DNA of 64,000 nt. Source: Candidatus Tisiphia endosymbiont of Melanophora roralis. Its GTDB lineage: Bacteria; Pseudomonadota; Alphaproteobacteria; Rickettsiales; Rickettsiaceae. The stretch spans positions 496,001-560,000 of the forward strand of contig NZ_OZ032161.1 in NCBI RefSeq assembly GCF_964026575.1, read 5' to 3'. The number at the start of each line of letters is the position of its first letter. Within the stretch, counting starts at the first letter, position 1. Shown here piece by piece: positions 1-10,075 of this stretch. The notes under the pieces were generated by a model. That model saw only the letters and a list, made by a program, of their open reading frames with translations. It did not search any database and was not told where the DNA came from. A program made the position numbers and the translations under genes.

Positions 1-583
1 AATTAGCAACATTTTCAACAATATATTTGCCATTGCCCAAAAACAATTTATGAACGGGAAATCCATCTGCTGGCCTGTCTGGTGACAAAGTGTCAATACC
101 AAGTCCGCACACACCTCGTTTTGTCAGTATCTCCGCTGCTTCAACTGATATAGAAGGAAAAACGTGATTATTGCTATACTTTCCCGGATCACTCCAAAAC
201 TTTTCCCATCCTGTTTTGATCATCACAAAACTTCCCTCATTGATCATTCCGTATTGTTCTTCAAAATGTTCAATGTCCGTTAGGCTTAGACTATAACGCT
301 CATGACAAGAGCTTGATACATCAATAACAACACAAGGAGCAACCAGCTGCGATAATGGTATTTGGTCAATGGTAGTACTACTTGGAATACAGTGTGCTGG
401 TGCATCCATATGTGTACCAATCCCGGCATGCATTTTGAACTGCTGCACGCGAAATTCTTCATTCTGTCGGCAGTCAGAATAATCCAATTTAACCTCAATA
501 TTAACCCCACAACCTCCACTCCACGAAGGAATCTGCTCATCAAGAGTGTGTGTAAGATCAATAATTTTGTATGGAAAAATCAT
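1..583 (-). CDS. Cyclase-family protein (kynurenine formamidase-like), C-terminus beyond window edge
   Basis: An open frame of 194 codons starts at ATG 581-583 and runs off the left edge. The translation contains HAGIGTHMDAPAHC at about residues 52-65, the metal-binding HxGTHxDxPxH signature of the Cyclase (PF04199) family, which includes arylformamidases and other metal-dependent hydrolases. A later stretch, GVCGLGIDTLSPD, also fits the family. The expected role is hydrolysis of an amide or lactone; the substrate cannot be inferred. It lies 20 bases downstream of nuoL on the same strand, so it may be read with the nuo genes. A shorter frame inside it (286-561) is out of register and is not a gene. 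Confidence 0.85.
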   Translation of the reverse strand, partial: MIFPYKIIDLTHTLDEQIPSWSGGCGVNIEVKLDYSDCRQNEEFRVQQFKMHAGIGTHMDAPAHCIPSSTTIDQIPLSQLVAPCVVIDVSSSCHERYSLSLTDIEHFEEQYGMINEGSFVMIKTGWEKFWSDPGKYSNNHVFPSISVEAAEILTKRGVCGLGIDTLSPDRPADGFPVHKLFLGNGKYIVENVAN

Positions 584-602
584 GACTATCCCTACTTCAA
601 AC

Positions 603-2528
603 TTACCAAAAAGAATCAGTTCGCAATATTCCTATTATAAAGAAAGTAATATAAACAACTATACATAAAACTATATATAAAGTGTAATTAAATACATAAC
701 CTGTCTGCGATCTACTCACCAAAAAACCAAAGTAATTTACCGTTTTGGCAAAGCTATTTGGACCAAATCTATCTATCACTCTTTGATCCATCAAATTGCA
801 TAACTTACTTAAGTTAGTTACTAATCTTACTATCACAAAGTCATAAACCTCATCAAAATAATATTTATGTACCAACAGCTTTTCTATAAATCCTATTTTT
901 ATTTTTTCTTTGATTCTTCTATAAAAATAAATCCCCAAAACAATACCTATTAGTCCCAAAACCATTGGTAATAATTTTATATAAAGAGGAGGATGAATTG
1001 TTAGTATTTGGTAAATATGAATATTAAATATACTATCAAGGAAATAACCATTTGGTTTGTCAAAAGACAATATATAATAACCTATCATTCCTGCAAAAAA
1101 ACTACCTGCCACTAAAAGACTAAGTGGGCCATTCATGATATTGGGTGATTCATGGACATGATTGATGTCAATAGTTAATCTAGTTTTTCCATGAAATACT
1201 AATAAGATAATTTTCATAGAATAAATGGCAGTCAGAACTGCAGCAAAAATTCCAAGAATAAACACGATAGTACCGATACCACCGCTACTATATGCTAGCT
1301 CTAAAATAGCATCTTTTGAATAAAATCCTGCTAAAGGATAAATACCTATGAGTGCCAGTGATCCAATTAAAAAATTACAATAAGTAATTGGCATCTTATC
1401 TTTCAAACCACCAATCTTAAAAATATTTTGTTCGTGACAAGCGTGAATTACACTACCAGCTGATAAAAATAATAAAGCTTTAAAAAATGCATGGGTGACT
1501 AAATGAAAAATACCAGCATTATAAGCTGACACACCACAAGCAAGAAACATATAACCAAGTTGGCTACAAGTAGAATAGGCAATAATTTTTTTTATATCAT
1601 CTTGAACTATGGCAATAGTTGCGGCAAATATACATGTAATACCACCAATAATGGCAATAAAGTGCAATACCCCTATACTATATTCAAATAAATAAGAACA
1701 TCTAGCTACTAAAAAGACCCCGGCTGTTACCATAGTTGCAGCGTGAATAAGTGCTGAAACTGGAGTTGGACCTTCCATAGCATCTGGTAGCCATATATGC
1801 AAGCCAATTTGAGCCGACTTGCCCATGCATCCCAAGAATAATAGCAAACATACCACGTCAATTACTGTTGCTTTAAAACCTAATATACTTAATTGTATAT
1901 TAGATAATGACTTTGCTTTAGCAAATACACTAGTAAAATCAACTACACCAAAATAAACAATAATGGTAATAATCCCAAGTATAAAAGCAAAATCTCCTAC
2001 CCTATTTACTATAAAGGCTTTAATTGCTGCTTTATTCGCCGCTTCTTTCTGATACCAAAAACCAATTAACAAATACGAACAGAGACCAACACCTTCCCAA
2101 CCAAAAAATAATTGTAAAAAATTATCTGCTGATATCAAAGCTAGCATAAAGAAAGTGAATAATGATAAAAATGCTAGAAATTTAGGTAATCCATCATCAT
2201 CTGCCATATAGCCAAGAGAATAAATATGTACAACAGCTGAAATCCAAGTAACCACTATAAACATAATAGCGGTTAGCTGATCGACGTAAATCGCCCAACT
2301 TACTTTCATGTTACCAACTTCTAGCCATTTTGCTAAAATTATATGAATAATGGCTTTGTTTATGCCCACATTGTAAAATATAAACATAGATAATAAGGCC
2401 GATAAACTTATAGCAATAGTAGAAATGAAAGCTGCTTGTTTTTTGCTAAAACACTGACAAAACAAACCATTGATGATACCAGAGATTAAAGGTAACATTA
2501 CTGTAAGTGTTGCTGCCGAAGCTATCAT
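603..2528 (-). CDS. nuoL: NADH-quinone oxidoreductase subunit L
   Basis: 641 residues, the usual NuoL length. It is a polytopic proton-pumping antiporter-like subunit of the complex I membrane arm. Typical family stretches are [19 protein letters not shown] (about 145-163), the [15 protein letters not shown] segment with conserved His and Thr, and [19 protein letters not shown] with the conserved Lys residues. The C-terminal lateral helix region is present. It follows nuoK by five bases, so the two are probably translationally coupled. Normally nuoM follows; here the next gene is an unrelated cyclase, so nuoM and nuoN must lie elsewhere. Confidence 0.97.
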   Translation of the reverse strand: MIASAATLTVMLPLISGIINGLFCQCFSKKQAAFISTIAISLSALLSMFIFYNVGINKAIIHIILAKWLEVGNMKVSWAIYVDQLTAIMFIVVTWISAVVHIYSLGYMADDDGLPKFLAFLSLFTFFMLALISADNFLQLFFGWEGVGLCSYLLIGFWYQKEAANKAAIKAFIVNRVGDFAFILGIITIIVYFGVVDFTSVFAKAKSLSNIQLSILGFKATVIDVVCLLLFLGCMGKSAQIGLHIWLPDAMEGPTPVSALIHAATMVTAGVFLVARCSYLFEYSIGVLHFIAIIGGITCIFAATIAIVQDDIKKIIAYSTCSQLGYMFLACGVSAYNAGIFHLVTHAFFKALLFLSAGSVIHACHEQNIFKIGGLKDKMPITYCNFLIGSLALIGIYPLAGFYSKDAILELAYSSGGIGTIVFILGIFAAVLTAIYSMKIILLVFHGKTRLTIDINHVHESPNIMNGPLSLLVAGSFFAGMIGYYILSFDKPNGYFLDSIFNIHIYQILTIHPPLYIKLLPMVLGLIGIVLGIYFYRRIKEKIKIGFIEKLLVHKYYFDEVYDFVIVRLVTNLSKLCNLMDQRVIDRFGPNSFAKTVNYFGFLVSRSQTGYVFNYTLYIVLCIVVYITFFIIGILRTDSFW

Positions 2529-2533
2529 ATCAA

Positions 2534-2848
2534 TTAGCCCTTCATCTGATTTATATCACCCACTTCTATTGAGCCTTTATTTCTAAAATAAACTAGTAAT
2601 ATTGCAAGTCCTATTGTGGTCTCGGCAGCTGCTATTGTTAAAATTATTATACTAAAAATTTGCCCAGATATCTCATGTGCATAAGTAGAGAATGCCACAA
2701 AATTGATGTTTACAGCCAGCAGCATCAATTCAATCGACATAAGAATTGTTATAATATTCTTACGATGCATAAACAAACCAACCATCCCTATACTAAAAAT
2801 GAGGGCCGACAAAGTTAAATAATGTTCCAAAGTAATAGTACTAATCAT
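2534..2848 (-). CDS. nuoK: NADH-quinone oxidoreductase subunit K
   Basis: 104 residues with three hydrophobic segments, the normal size for NuoK. The family stretch [18 protein letters not shown] carries the membrane-embedded Glu, and a second acidic residue lies in [13 protein letters not shown]. It belongs to the antiporter-like part of the complex I membrane arm. Its first eight bases overlap the end of nuoJ, a coupling arrangement common in nuo operons. Confidence 0.97.
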   Translation of the reverse strand: MISTITLEHYLTLSALIFSIGMVGLFMHRKNIITILMSIELMLLAVNINFVAFSTYAHEISGQIFSIIILTIAAAETTIGLAILLVYFRNKGSIEVGDINQMKG

Positions 2849-3455
2849 ATTTGAGTCCTTCTATCCCCTCATTTAAATGTGGTTTGACCATTAATATGGA
2901 ATTATCTTTATTTTTAGCATGCTGCTTAGCAATATCCTGCCTTTTAACTCCGCTGCGATGTCGAATAGTTAAGGTAATACAAGATATCATTGCTACAAAT
3001 AGAATAATACCCGAAATTTGGAAAGGTAAGATATAATCGGTATATAATACTCGTCCAATGGCATGAGTATTAGTGACACCTGATTTTATCTCAAATTGGC
3101 TATTATCTAAAATTATATTTTTAGTACCTAACCAAATTATCAGGACAAGATCAGCAAACATAATAAGGGCAACAGCAATACTTATAAATAAGTTTCTTTT
3201 AAATTGTACAATAACATCGGTAAAACGAATATTCAACATCATTATAACAAACAAAAATAATACTGCTACTGCCCCAACATATATAACAATCAATATCATT
3301 GCTAAAAATTCTGCTCCTAGCAAAACCATTAGCCCCGAACCGTTACAGAAAGTAAAGATCAACCATAAGACAGAATAAACAGGGTTTTTACTGATGACTA
3401 CCAAACAACTACTTATAACCATTAACCCTGCAAATAAATAAAAAAATATCTCCAT
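2841..3455 (-). CDS. nuoJ: NADH-quinone oxidoreductase subunit J
   Basis: 204 residues with about five membrane segments. NuoJ features include [19 protein letters not shown] near the N-terminus and [19 protein letters not shown], the central helix with a pi-bulge in solved structures of the family. The C-terminal tail ([18 protein letters not shown] onward) is hydrophilic and cytoplasmic. It starts two bases after nuoI and overlaps nuoK by eight, consistent with a single nuoI-J-K-L transcript. Confidence 0.96.
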   Translation of the reverse strand: MEIFFYLFAGLMVISSCLVVISKNPVYSVLWLIFTFCNGSGLMVLLGAEFLAMILIVIYVGAVAVLFLFVIMMLNIRFTDVIVQFKRNLFISIAVALIMFADLVLIIWLGTKNIILDNSQFEIKSGVTNTHAIGRVLYTDYILPFQISGIILFVAMISCITLTIRHRSGVKRQDIAKQHAKNKDNSILMVKPHLNEGIEGLKYD

Positions 3456-3457
3456 AA

Positions 3458-3943
3458 TTATCTATATTTATAATCATCATATAGCTTAATTGCTAATTCT
3501 TGTTCCCACATATCACCATTTTTCAGCAATTTTTCTTTGTCATAAAGCAATTCTTCATGGGTAATAGTAGCAAATTCAAAATTAGGGCCTTCCACTATAG
3601 CATCAACTGGACACGCCTCCTGACATAAACCACAATAAATGCATTTAGTCATATCAATATCGTACCTAGTGGTACGCCTACTACCATCTTCTCTTTCTTC
3701 TGCTTCAATAATAATAGCTTGAGCCGGACAAATTGCTTCACAAAGCTTACAAGCAATACAACGTTCCTCACCATTAGCGTAACGCCTTAATGCATGCTCA
3801 CCTTTAAATCTTGGGCTTATCCTTCCCTTCTCATAGGGATAATTTATAGTTACTTTAGGTTTGAAGAAATACTTCAAAGTTAGACTAAGCCCTGAGATTA
3901 TTTCAAATAAAAAAAAAGACTTTAGATAACTAATTATTCTCAT
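3458..3943 (-). CDS. nuoI: NADH-quinone oxidoreductase subunit I (two 4Fe-4S clusters)
   Basis: Counting from the ATG at 3941-3943 it is 161 residues, the usual size; a TTG five codons upstream (3958) is possible but less likely because the family begins with a sequence like [10 protein letters not shown]. Two ferredoxin motifs, [12 protein letters not shown] and [12 protein letters not shown], about 39 residues apart, supply eight cysteines for clusters N6a and N6b, which carry electrons toward quinone. It is the first gene of nuoI-J-K-L here. The expected nuoH is absent upstream, where purC lies instead. Confidence 0.96.
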   Translation of the reverse strand: MRIISYLKSFFLFEIISGLSLTLKYFFKPKVTINYPYEKGRISPRFKGEHALRRYANGEERCIACKLCEAICPAQAIIIEAEEREDGSRRTTRYDIDMTKCIYCGLCQEACPVDAIVEGPNFEFATITHEELLYDKEKLLKNGDMWEQELAIKLYDDYKYR

Positions 3944-4026
3944 TTTATTATACACCAAAAATTTGTAGCACTAAGCATGTTTACAATTTATTTTTTTCTT
4001 CCTAGAGAAGGTTTTAGGTATACTAC

Positions 4027-4749
4027 TTAACTTATATAAGTTCTATCTTTTAATAAATCAGCTATTGCCTGATAAGATTTCAGAGCTTTTTCTGGATCAC
4101 TGGCAATCATTTCTGCTCCAAGTTTCTCATTATTATTCATATTCCATAAACGACAATTATCAGGGCTAATTTCATCAGCCAACATTACCATAAATTCCTC
4201 ACCATTAAACACTCTGCCAAATTCTAGTTTGCATTCAACAAGCCTTATACCAATACCTGTAAATAATCCACTTAAAAAATCGTATGTTCTTATGGCTTTA
4301 TGTTTCACTTCATCAATTTCTTGTTTACTTAACCAACCAAAATTTAGTATTTGGTGTTCATTAATTATAGGATGTTTTAACTCACTACTTCTAACTCTAA
4401 AATCGATAATTGGATGATCAAACACGTATCCTTCTTCCATAGAGAATTCTTTTACAAACCTACCGCAAGCTACTGTAGAAACCAATATTTGAATGGGGAA
4501 AATATCTACAGATTGTATTAATTGCTCACGCATGTTAATTTTTTCAATTAGGTGGTTATCTATTCCTACCATATCAAGTCTGCTCATTATGAAGGACGAA
4601 ATATTATTATTCAGCACCCCTTTACCCGAAATATCAAAAATCTCTCCGTTTTCTAAAGTAATTTTGTCAGTAAACGCCATAATAAAAGCAAAATCTTCTT
4701 GTGACTGATAAAGAGCTTTACTTGATCCTTGATATAACTTTTGTTTCAT
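4027..4749 (-). CDS. purC: Phosphoribosylaminoimidazole-succinocarboxamide synthase
   Basis: 240 residues. The N-terminal LYQGSSKALYQ is the nucleotide-binding start (LYEGKAK-like in other bacteria), and VDIFPIQILVSTVACGRFV and LADEISPDNCRLWN are the two SAICAR synthetase signatures. The enzyme joins aspartate to CAIR in de novo purine synthesis. Rickettsiaceae lack most of the pathway, so purC is an orphan, and its retention has no clear explanation from this window. It stands alone on the minus strand between nuoI and the ExoD-like gene. Confidence 0.95.
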   Translation of the reverse strand: MKQKLYQGSSKALYQSQEDFAFIMAFTDKITLENGEIFDISGKGVLNNNISSFIMSRLDMVGIDNHLIEKINMREQLIQSVDIFPIQILVSTVACGRFVKEFSMEEGYVFDHPIIDFRVRSSELKHPIINEHQILNFGWLSKQEIDEVKHKAIRTYDFLSGLFTGIGIRLVECKLEFGRVFNGEEFMVMLADEISPDNCRLWNMNNNEKLGAEMIASDPEKALKSYQAIADLLKDRTYIS

Positions 4750-4808
4750 TTGAAAAAGATTCTATAGTAGCGGCTTTCACCTTTTGTACAAATTTAATAT
4801 TTATTATA

Positions 4809-5450
4809 TCAGAAGAATAGATTAAATAAATATTTAATACTAATCCAGCTAGCAGAGATTGCTATAAAAGCTATAATAAGTCCAACTATAGAGGTAATAA
4901 ATCCAAGAACTATAGTTAATCCATCTCGGTTTAAAAGACCTAATGCCATTATTGTAATGCCCAGTGCAGGTATGGCGTTAGTTAGAGGTAAAGGTATTGA
5001 TATAGCAATAGAGCAAATCAGTGATATTAAACCAATAAATTGTTCACAATATATAGAGGCTGCGAAACTAAATCTTGGTCGTATATATTTTTCTACAAAT
5101 TTAATCTTTGGTACAATCTTGTCACTTATATTAATAAGTATATCATTGCTAATTTGATAATTATTAATTTTGGATGGTAAAGAAACTTGTCTAAAGCCAA
5201 GCAACATCTGCATAGATAGAATCATCAAAGGAATACCTACTATAGTAGTAAAACCTGGAGGATACGGCAGCGGAATTGCAACTGGTATTGCAAAAAAAAG
5301 TATCGTTAATAGAAGACCATTTTCATGAAAATCAACTAATAACTCACTAATTCTAGTCTTTTCTTTTTTTTCTTTTTGTCCTAATTTATAAAAAACACTA
5401 GATACTGTAGTTCTATCTAGTTGTTTATCTTTTGATGCAATGTTAAACAT
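4809..5450 (-). CDS. ExoD-like integral membrane protein
   Basis: 213 residues starting at ATG 5448-5450. The stretch LVDFHENGLLLTILFFAIPVAIP followed by GIPLMILSMQMLLGFRQVSLP and the internally repeated LPLTNAIPALGITIMALGLLNRDG match the Exopolysaccharide synthesis ExoD family (PF06055). About four or five membrane segments are visible. In rhizobia exoD affects polysaccharide production and alkaline tolerance, but the biochemical activity is unknown. It precedes purC on the same strand with 59 bases between. Confidence 0.85.
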   Translation of the reverse strand: MFNIASKDKQLDRTTVSSVFYKLGQKEKKEKTRISELLVDFHENGLLLTILFFAIPVAIPLPYPPGFTTIVGIPLMILSMQMLLGFRQVSLPSKINNYQISNDILINISDKIVPKIKFVEKYIRPRFSFAASIYCEQFIGLISLICSIAISIPLPLTNAIPALGITIMALGLLNRDGLTIVLGFITSIVGLIIAFIAISASWISIKYLFNLFF

Positions 5451-5597
5451 TTTTACTTAATTTTCTTGTAAATTATACTATATTTTAGATTATTAGAAAA
5501 TAATTAATAATCAAAGAAATTAATTCCATCAATAATTTTCTTACGTTAGGTTATCTCAAAACTATGATTTTATAGTAATTGAGAAATGCACTACACC
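5451..5597. other. AT-rich spacer, no gene
   Basis: Start of a 761-base gap between the ExoD-like gene and the ABC ATPase gene. This first part holds no supported coding sequence. The rest of the gap is filled by three palindromic repeats listed separately. Confidence 0.5.
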
Positions 5598-5851
5598 CCA
5601 ATTCGGGATAAGAATTAGTTAATTCTTATCCCGAATTGGCTTTAATACAAGGAAAAATGCATTCTTAAAGCGGCTAACGCGAATGCATTTTAAACCTTTC
5701 TAAAGCTAAAAACATGATTTTAATTTTTTAAAATCATGTTTTTAGCAAAATATTAATTTAACAATCAGATGCAGAGCCGTCTCAAATCTGATTGTTTCGA
5801 TAATTTTACCGAATTTGGGATAAGAATTGACAAATTCTTATCCCAAATTCG
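5598..5851. repeat. Composite palindromic element, copy A1 (five hairpins)
   Basis: A 254-base element made of five consecutive hairpins. The outer ones are perfect or nearly so: 5598-5639 around AATTCGGGATAAGAATT and 5810-5851 around AATTTGGGATAAGAATT. Between them lie hairpins at 5657-5694 (AATGCATTC arms), 5706-5745 (CTAAAAACATGATTTTAA arms) and 5761-5795 (ACAATCAGAT arms). Copy A2 at 10725-10977 is its reverse complement with few changes; A3 and A4 are a second subfamily. It resembles the Rickettsia palindromic element class but is longer and multipartite. Confidence 0.9.
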
Positions 5852-5913
5852 CACACTACGGAATGTAGCACAATTGTAATGGATTTAGCAAAGAATATTT
5901 ACTTTATTATCAT

Positions 5914-6059
5914 TAGACTTCCTGCAGAATTCTACTTTTGCTGGTAATTTGTGCGTGATACCGGTACTCTGCTCCTCACGTACATTTGAGTACGCTGCGG
6001 GTCGAGATTCCGTGTCTCCTACAAATTCCTCAGCAAAAGCGAATTCTGCAGGAAGTCTA
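5914..6059. repeat. Palindromic element family E, copy E1
   Basis: A 146-base inverted-repeat element with arms TAGACTTCCTGCAGAATTC and its complement, and a central core CTCACGTAC...GAGTACGCTG. Four other copies (E2-E5) share the inner sequence but have different, still self-complementary, outer arms. Open frames exist on both strands through it, but neither looks like a protein gene. Confidence 0.88.
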
Positions 6060-6070
6060 TTAGTGAACTT

Positions 6071-6162
6071 CAGTTTTGGATTAAAATTAAAAATTTTAAT
6101 CCAAAACTGGCTAGAATATTCAGAAAAATGCATTCTTGAAGCGGCTGACGCGAGTGCATTTT
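6071..6162. repeat. Truncated composite element, copy A5
   Basis: Carries the outer hairpin (CAGTTTTGGATTAAAATT arms) and the second hairpin (AAATGCATTC...GAGTGCATTTT) of family A, then stops. The remaining three hairpins are absent. It ends 49 bases before the ABC ATPase start codon. Confidence 0.8.
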
Positions 6163-6211
6163 AACTTTTTTTATCATTCAAGTTGACCATTTTACAAAAA
6201 GAGTAAGACCT

Positions 6212-7519
6212 ATGAATAATAATTTACTTGAATTAATATCAATTACACAAAGTTTTACAAAAGATGATCATAGTACGCAAAAAATACTAGATAATGTTAC
6301 TCTAAAACTAAAACCTAATGAGATAGTTGCGATACTAGGAAAATCTGGATCTGGAAAATCAACATTACTAAGAATTATCGCAGGTTTTACAAAACCAGTT
6401 AAAGGTAAAGTAATACTAAATAAAAAACCTGCTTTTCGTGATCGTTGTGATATTAGTATGATTTTCCAAACATTTGCACTTTTTCCATGGTTGACTGTTT
6501 TTGAGAATGTTGAGCTAGGTTTAAAAAGTTTCAATATTTCTGAGTATGAACGTCGCAAACGTGCATTAGAGGCCATAGATATGATAGGACTTGATGGTTT
6601 TGAGTCAGCATATCCAAAAGAATTATCAGGTGGTATGAAGCAACGAGTAGGTTTTGCTAGAGCATTAGTTCTCAGACCAGAAATTTTACTTATGGATGAA
6701 GCTTTTTCTGCTCTTGATGTTCTAACTGCTAATACCTTAAAGAATGATTTTCTTGATCTGTGGAGTAGTGGAAAAACTCAAATGCAGTCGGTGGTATTGG
6801 TAACTCATTCGATTGAAGAAGCAGTAACTATGGCTGACAAAGTGTTAATACTTTCATCTAATCCTGGGCGTATTGTATCAGAATTAGCAATTACCCTCCC
6901 TCGTTTACGTGATGTTCAAAGTATGGAATTTCGTACTATGGTAGATAAAATTTATGCTCTCATGGTATCAGCCTATGAAAAACCACCTTTGCCTGTTAGT
7001 AATAAACAGAAAGCTATTGTTGGCAACATCGATCAAAAAATTCATTTGTCGGTAAATGAACTGATCGGTAGCATTGAGGCACTTTCTGCATCGCCATATA
7101 AAGGTTCTGCAAATTTATCAGAATTATCTAAGATTTTTCACATTAACAATATGGGGGAAATTTTACATATTGTTGGAGCTTTACAAATATTAAATTTTGC
7201 TAATGTTACTTCTGAGAGTATAAAATTAAATAAACATGGCAAGCTTTTTTTCACAAGTAGTTTAGAAGATAGAAAAAAAATGCTTGCTCAGCATTTACTT
7301 GACAATATCCCTCTTGCATCCTACATTTGTGAAATTTTACATCAACGTTTAGATCATAAAGCACCTCTTTCACGTTTTAAGACACAGCTTGAGGATACAT
7401 TATCTAGTGAAGATGCCACTATAACTTTAAAGTCTATAATAGGTTTAGGAAGATATGCAGAAATCTTCTCCTATGATGATAATAAAAAGGTTTTTAGCTT
7501 AGATAATCCAACAGCTTGA
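6212..7519 (+). CDS. NitT/TauT-type ABC transporter ATPase with C-terminal AAA-associated domain
   Basis: 435 residues. Residues 1-250 form an ABC ATPase: Walker [10 protein letters not shown] at 43-51, Q-loop near 86, signature LSGGMKQR at 138-145, Walker [12 protein letters not shown] at 159-169 and the switch His at 199. The [14 protein letters not shown] segment is typical of nitrate/sulfonate/taurine importers. The remaining 180 residues match the C-terminal AAA-associated domain that some alphaproteobacterial members carry. No permease or binding protein gene is adjacent, so its partner must be elsewhere and the substrate is unknown. Repeats lie on both sides. Confidence 0.88.
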   Translation: MNNNLLELISITQSFTKDDHSTQKILDNVTLKLKPNEIVAILGKSGSGKSTLLRIIAGFTKPVKGKVILNKKPAFRDRCDISMIFQTFALFPWLTVFENVELGLKSFNISEYERRKRALEAIDMIGLDGFESAYPKELSGGMKQRVGFARALVLRPEILLMDEAFSALDVLTANTLKNDFLDLWSSGKTQMQSVVLVTHSIEEAVTMADKVLILSSNPGRIVSELAITLPRLRDVQSMEFRTMVDKIYALMVSAYEKPPLPVSNKQKAIVGNIDQKIHLSVNELIGSIEALSASPYKGSANLSELSKIFHINNMGEILHIVGALQILNFANVTSESIKLNKHGKLFFTSSLEDRKKMLAQHLLDNIPLASYICEILHQRLDHKAPLSRFKTQLEDTLSSEDATITLKSIIGLGRYAEIFSYDDNKKVFSLDNPTA

Positions 7520-7547
7520 AAGTCGAATTGTATATATCGTATTATTT

Positions 7548-7590
7548 AACCTCAATTTCGGATTAATTTCATTAATCCGAAATTGAGGTT
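7548..7590. repeat. Isolated family A terminal hairpin (A6); possible terminator
   Basis: A 43-base near-perfect palindrome with arms AACCTCAATTTCGGATTAAT, resembling the outer hairpin of the composite elements but with different arm sequence. It sits 29 bases after the ABC ATPase stop codon and could end transcription, although no strong T run follows. Confidence 0.7.
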
Positions 7591-7616
7591 AATAAGGTGA
7601 TGTTATTGTGTTACAA

Positions 7617-7764
7617 TAGATATCTTCGGCAAACTCTACTTCTGTCGGTAATTTGTGCGTGATACCGGCTACTGCTGCTCCTCACGTACATCATCGTCCG
7701 CTGCGGGTCGAGATTCCGTGTCTTCTTTAAATTCCTCAGCATAAGCGAGTTTGCCAAAAAGATA
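7617..7764. repeat. Palindromic element family E, copy E2
   Basis: Inverted-repeat element with outer arms ATCTTCGGCAAACTC and GAGTTTGCCAAAAAGAT. The inside, from TACTTCTGTC through TACTGCTGCTCCTCACGTAC to CCTCAGCATAAGC, matches E1 and E3. It ends ten bases from the 3' end of the tRNA-Thr gene. Confidence 0.88.
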
Positions 7765-7773
7765 TAATATTTA

Positions 7774-7849
7774 TGGTGCCGATAGAGGGAATTGAACCCC
7801 CGACCTACGCGTTACGAATGCGTCGCTCTGCCAGCTGAGCTATACCGGC
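7774..7849 (-). tRNA. tRNA-Thr (anticodon CGT)
   Basis: On the minus strand, GCCGGTA pairs with TATCGGC as the acceptor stem. The D arm is GCTC-AGCTGGCA-GAGC, the anticodon loop TTCGTAA gives CGT, and the T arm contains GGTTCAATTCC. The CCA end is encoded. It is 76 bases long and reads ACG codons for threonine. Confidence 0.95.
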
Positions 7850-7875
7850 AATAGGTTAGCCCTAGGTTCTTATAA

Positions 7876-7996
7876 TACCATTTCTGAAAACTAATCATCA
7901 CGTTGTCGTACTTCATGATCTCCGCTCCTCACGTACTAGTTGTACGCGAAGGTAGCCGACACTCGCCGAGTAGCAATTTAGTTTTGGGAAATGGTA
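7876..7996. repeat. Palindromic element family F, copy F1
   Basis: About 121 bases with arms TACCATTTCTGAAAACTAA and TTAGTTTTGGGAAATGGTA. The core CCTCACGTACTAGTTGTACGC resembles the core of family E. A second copy, F2, is nested inside E3 at 13033-13157. Confidence 0.85.
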
Positions 7997-8003
7997 TAAT
8001 AAC

Positions 8004-8248
8004 CTGAATTCGATGTAACAAGTTACATCGAATTCGGTATTATATATAGAAACAATCAGGTTTGAAGCGGTTCTACACCTGATTGTTAAAATATAATACT
8101 CCATTCAATATGTGATTTTAATAATTAAAATCACATATTGAATGATGAAAAAAGTTAAAATGCACCCGCGTCAGCCGCTTCAAGAGTGCATTTTTCCTTA
8201 TAATAAAGCCAGTTCGATATAAGAATTATTAATTCTTATATCGAACTG
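8004..8248. repeat. Composite palindromic element, copy A3
   Basis: 245 bases, five hairpins in the same order as A2. The outer hairpins are CTGAATTCGATGTAAC (8004-8037) and CAGTTCGATATAAGAATT (8210-8248). Copy A4 (15625-15869) is nearly identical, with only scattered substitutions. It lies downstream of the tolB stop codon. Confidence 0.9.
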
Positions 8249-8283
8249 AGGTTATAATATGTTTTTAAGATATAAGAACCTAG

Positions 8284-9621
8284 TCAATTTAACATTCTTG
8301 ACCACTCAGGATCAGAAGCATCTTGAGGAGTAAGAATCTCTCTTTCATTATAACCAGTCAAATCAATGGAATATATACGATTTTTACCTGCTGTTTTGTT
8401 TCTAGAAGGCCAACCTTTAGCAAACATAATTATCCTACCATTGGGTGACCAACACGGACCTTCAACTAGATAGCCACTAGTTATAATTCTTTCACTATTC
8501 TCATCACCATAGGAAAGTGCTTTCATCACTCCAATGGTAAAACCCTCTCCTTTAGAAAGTTTAGTAAAGGCTATATAATCTCCTCTAGGTGACCAACTTG
8601 GTGCAGTATACATTCCCCCGGCAAAACTGATACGTTCCACATTTGAACCATCAGAATTCATAATATATAATTGTCTTGTTCCACTTCGATCAGAATTAAA
8701 AACTATTTTACTGCCATCCGGTGAATAGCTAGGAGAGGTATTAATACCAACACCATGGGTCAACTGCTTAGTCGCCATATTATTCAGATCAATTTCAAAA
8801 ATATGAGTAGCTCCATTTCTTGCTATTGACATTATAGCCTTGTCCCCTTGAGGTGAGAATCTTGGGGCAAAGGACATGCCAGGAAAATTACCAACTAGTT
8901 TTTCTTTACCTGTTTTAAGATCACGAATGTAAACATGTGGTTTTTGCTTTCGTACATACGATAAATACATAATCTTATCTGCTTGCGGAGAAAATCTTGG
9001 AGTAAGAACCAAATTTTTACCATCTGACAGATATTTATGATTAGCACCATCATGATCCATCATAGCTATTTTCTTTACCCGTTTTAGATAAGGTCCACTT
9101 TCTGACACATATACTATTTTTGTATCAAAATAACCCGAATCTCCAGTAATTTTCTCATAAATTTTATCAGCTATTTTATGTGCTACTCTACGCCATAAAT
9201 GTGGTGATGTTTCCAAAATCTCACCTATAAGATCTTTTTCTAAGCTTACATCCCATAATATAAAACTAACCTTTAGCTTGCCAGAAGATAGCTTAGTAAC
9301 CTCACCATTAATTAGCAGATTAGCATTAATTTGTCGCCAAGCAGCAAAAAGAGGCTTATGTTTTATCCCCACAATTTGTTCTATAAAAGAAGCAGTAGAA
9401 ATTGGGCGAAACATGCCAGAACTCTTTAGGTCATTAGATACTACGCTAATTATATCAGCACCAATTACACTATTCGCACTATCATCTGCATCAAATTTAT
9501 TAATAGCTATCGGCATTGGATCAACATGTCCTCGCTCTATAACTATAGTTTCTATGGCATAACTATTGAAGTTAGCAACTAACAACAGTATAACACAAAA
9601 ATACCTGACCACTAATACCAC
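8284..9621 (-). CDS. tolB: Tol-Pal system beta-propeller protein TolB
   Basis: 445 residues with an N-terminal signal peptide ([16 protein letters not shown]). The N-terminal TolB domain covers about 25-170, followed by a six-bladed propeller with the recurring blade motif seen as [54 protein letters not shown] and [17 protein letters not shown]. TolB is periplasmic, binds Pal and helps keep the outer membrane together during division. The track start is a GTG; other in-frame GTG codons nearby leave the exact start open. tolQ, tolR, tolA and pal are not adjacent. Confidence 0.95.
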   Translation of the reverse strand: MVLVVRYFCVILLLVANFNSYAIETIVIERGHVDPMPIAINKFDADDSANSVIGADIISVVSNDLKSSGMFRPISTASFIEQIVGIKHKPLFAAWRQINANLLINGEVTKLSSGKLKVSFILWDVSLEKDLIGEILETSPHLWRRVAHKIADKIYEKITGDSGYFDTKIVYVSESGPYLKRVKKIAMMDHDGANHKYLSDGKNLVLTPRFSPQADKIMYLSYVRKQKPHVYIRDLKTGKEKLVGNFPGMSFAPRFSPQGDKAIMSIARNGATHIFEIDLNNMATKQLTHGVGINTSPSYSPDGSKIVFNSDRSGTRQLYIMNSDGSNVERISFAGGMYTAPSWSPRGDYIAFTKLSKGEGFTIGVMKALSYGDENSERIITSGYLVEGPCWSPNGRIIMFAKGWPSRNKTAGKNRIYSIDLTGYNEREILTPQDASDPEWSRMLN

Positions 9622-9720
9622 CTAGATCTTTTTTTAACAATATTTAACATCAATTTGTATTTAGGTTCCGTCGCCAAAAAAAACCTAAATACAAATTGAT
9701 ATTAATATATAATAAAAGTT

Positions 9721-9797
9721 TGGTGGGCGGTAGTGGATTCGAACCACCGACCTTTACGATGTCAACGTAATGCTCTAACCAACTGAGCTAACCGCCC
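9721..9797 (-). tRNA. tRNA-Val (anticodon GAC)
   Basis: On the minus strand, the acceptor stem is GGGCGGT with ACCGCCC, the D arm is GCTCAGTTGGTTAGAGC, the anticodon arm TTACG-TTGACAT-CGTAA gives GAC, and the T arm contains GGTTCGAATCC. The CCA end is encoded. It is 77 bases long. Confidence 0.96.
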
Positions 9798-9849
9798 TTG
9801 CTTTTCTGATTTAATTTTATACTTAAAACAACAAAGTATACTCTTTTGC

Positions 9850-9975
9850 TTTAAAGAATTGCTTTTTCAAATACTTACAGAGTCTATCTCGTACTCACGT
9901 AGCAGATGTACACCTAGTCCGGTTACCCCTTGTTTATTGTCCCAATTCTTCAAATCATTTGAAATATATATCAAG
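9850..9975. repeat. Degenerate inverted repeat (family J, copy J1)
   Basis: The stretch contains AAAGAATTG near its start and CAATTCTTCAAATCATTTG at its end, with a core CTCACGTAGCAGATGTACACC. The end matches a second copy near 55625-55735 and the inverted start of the repeat at 32553. It occupies the gap between tRNA-Val and cmk. Confidence 0.55.
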
Positions 9976-10075
9976 TTTTCATGGTAACATGTCTAATCTA
10001 TAATAGCTTCAATTTCAAGTTTTATTTGCATTATTTTAAATATTCAGCTAGAATTCGGCATAAAATTATAAGTAA

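Noticed and set aside
286-561. 91-residue frame on the minus strand
   Set aside because: It is out of register with the cyclase frame, which carries the family motif and covers the same bases.
5598-5851. CRISPR-like array
   Set aside because: The repeated units are inverted hairpins of different sequence, not regularly spaced direct repeats with spacers.
5885-6164. Open frames on both strands (82 and 71 residues)
   Set aside because: They lie across palindromic element E1 and A5 and arise from the inverted repeat; no ribosome site or protein-like character.
7913-8104. 63-residue frame on the minus strand
   Set aside because: It spans repeats F1 and A3 only.
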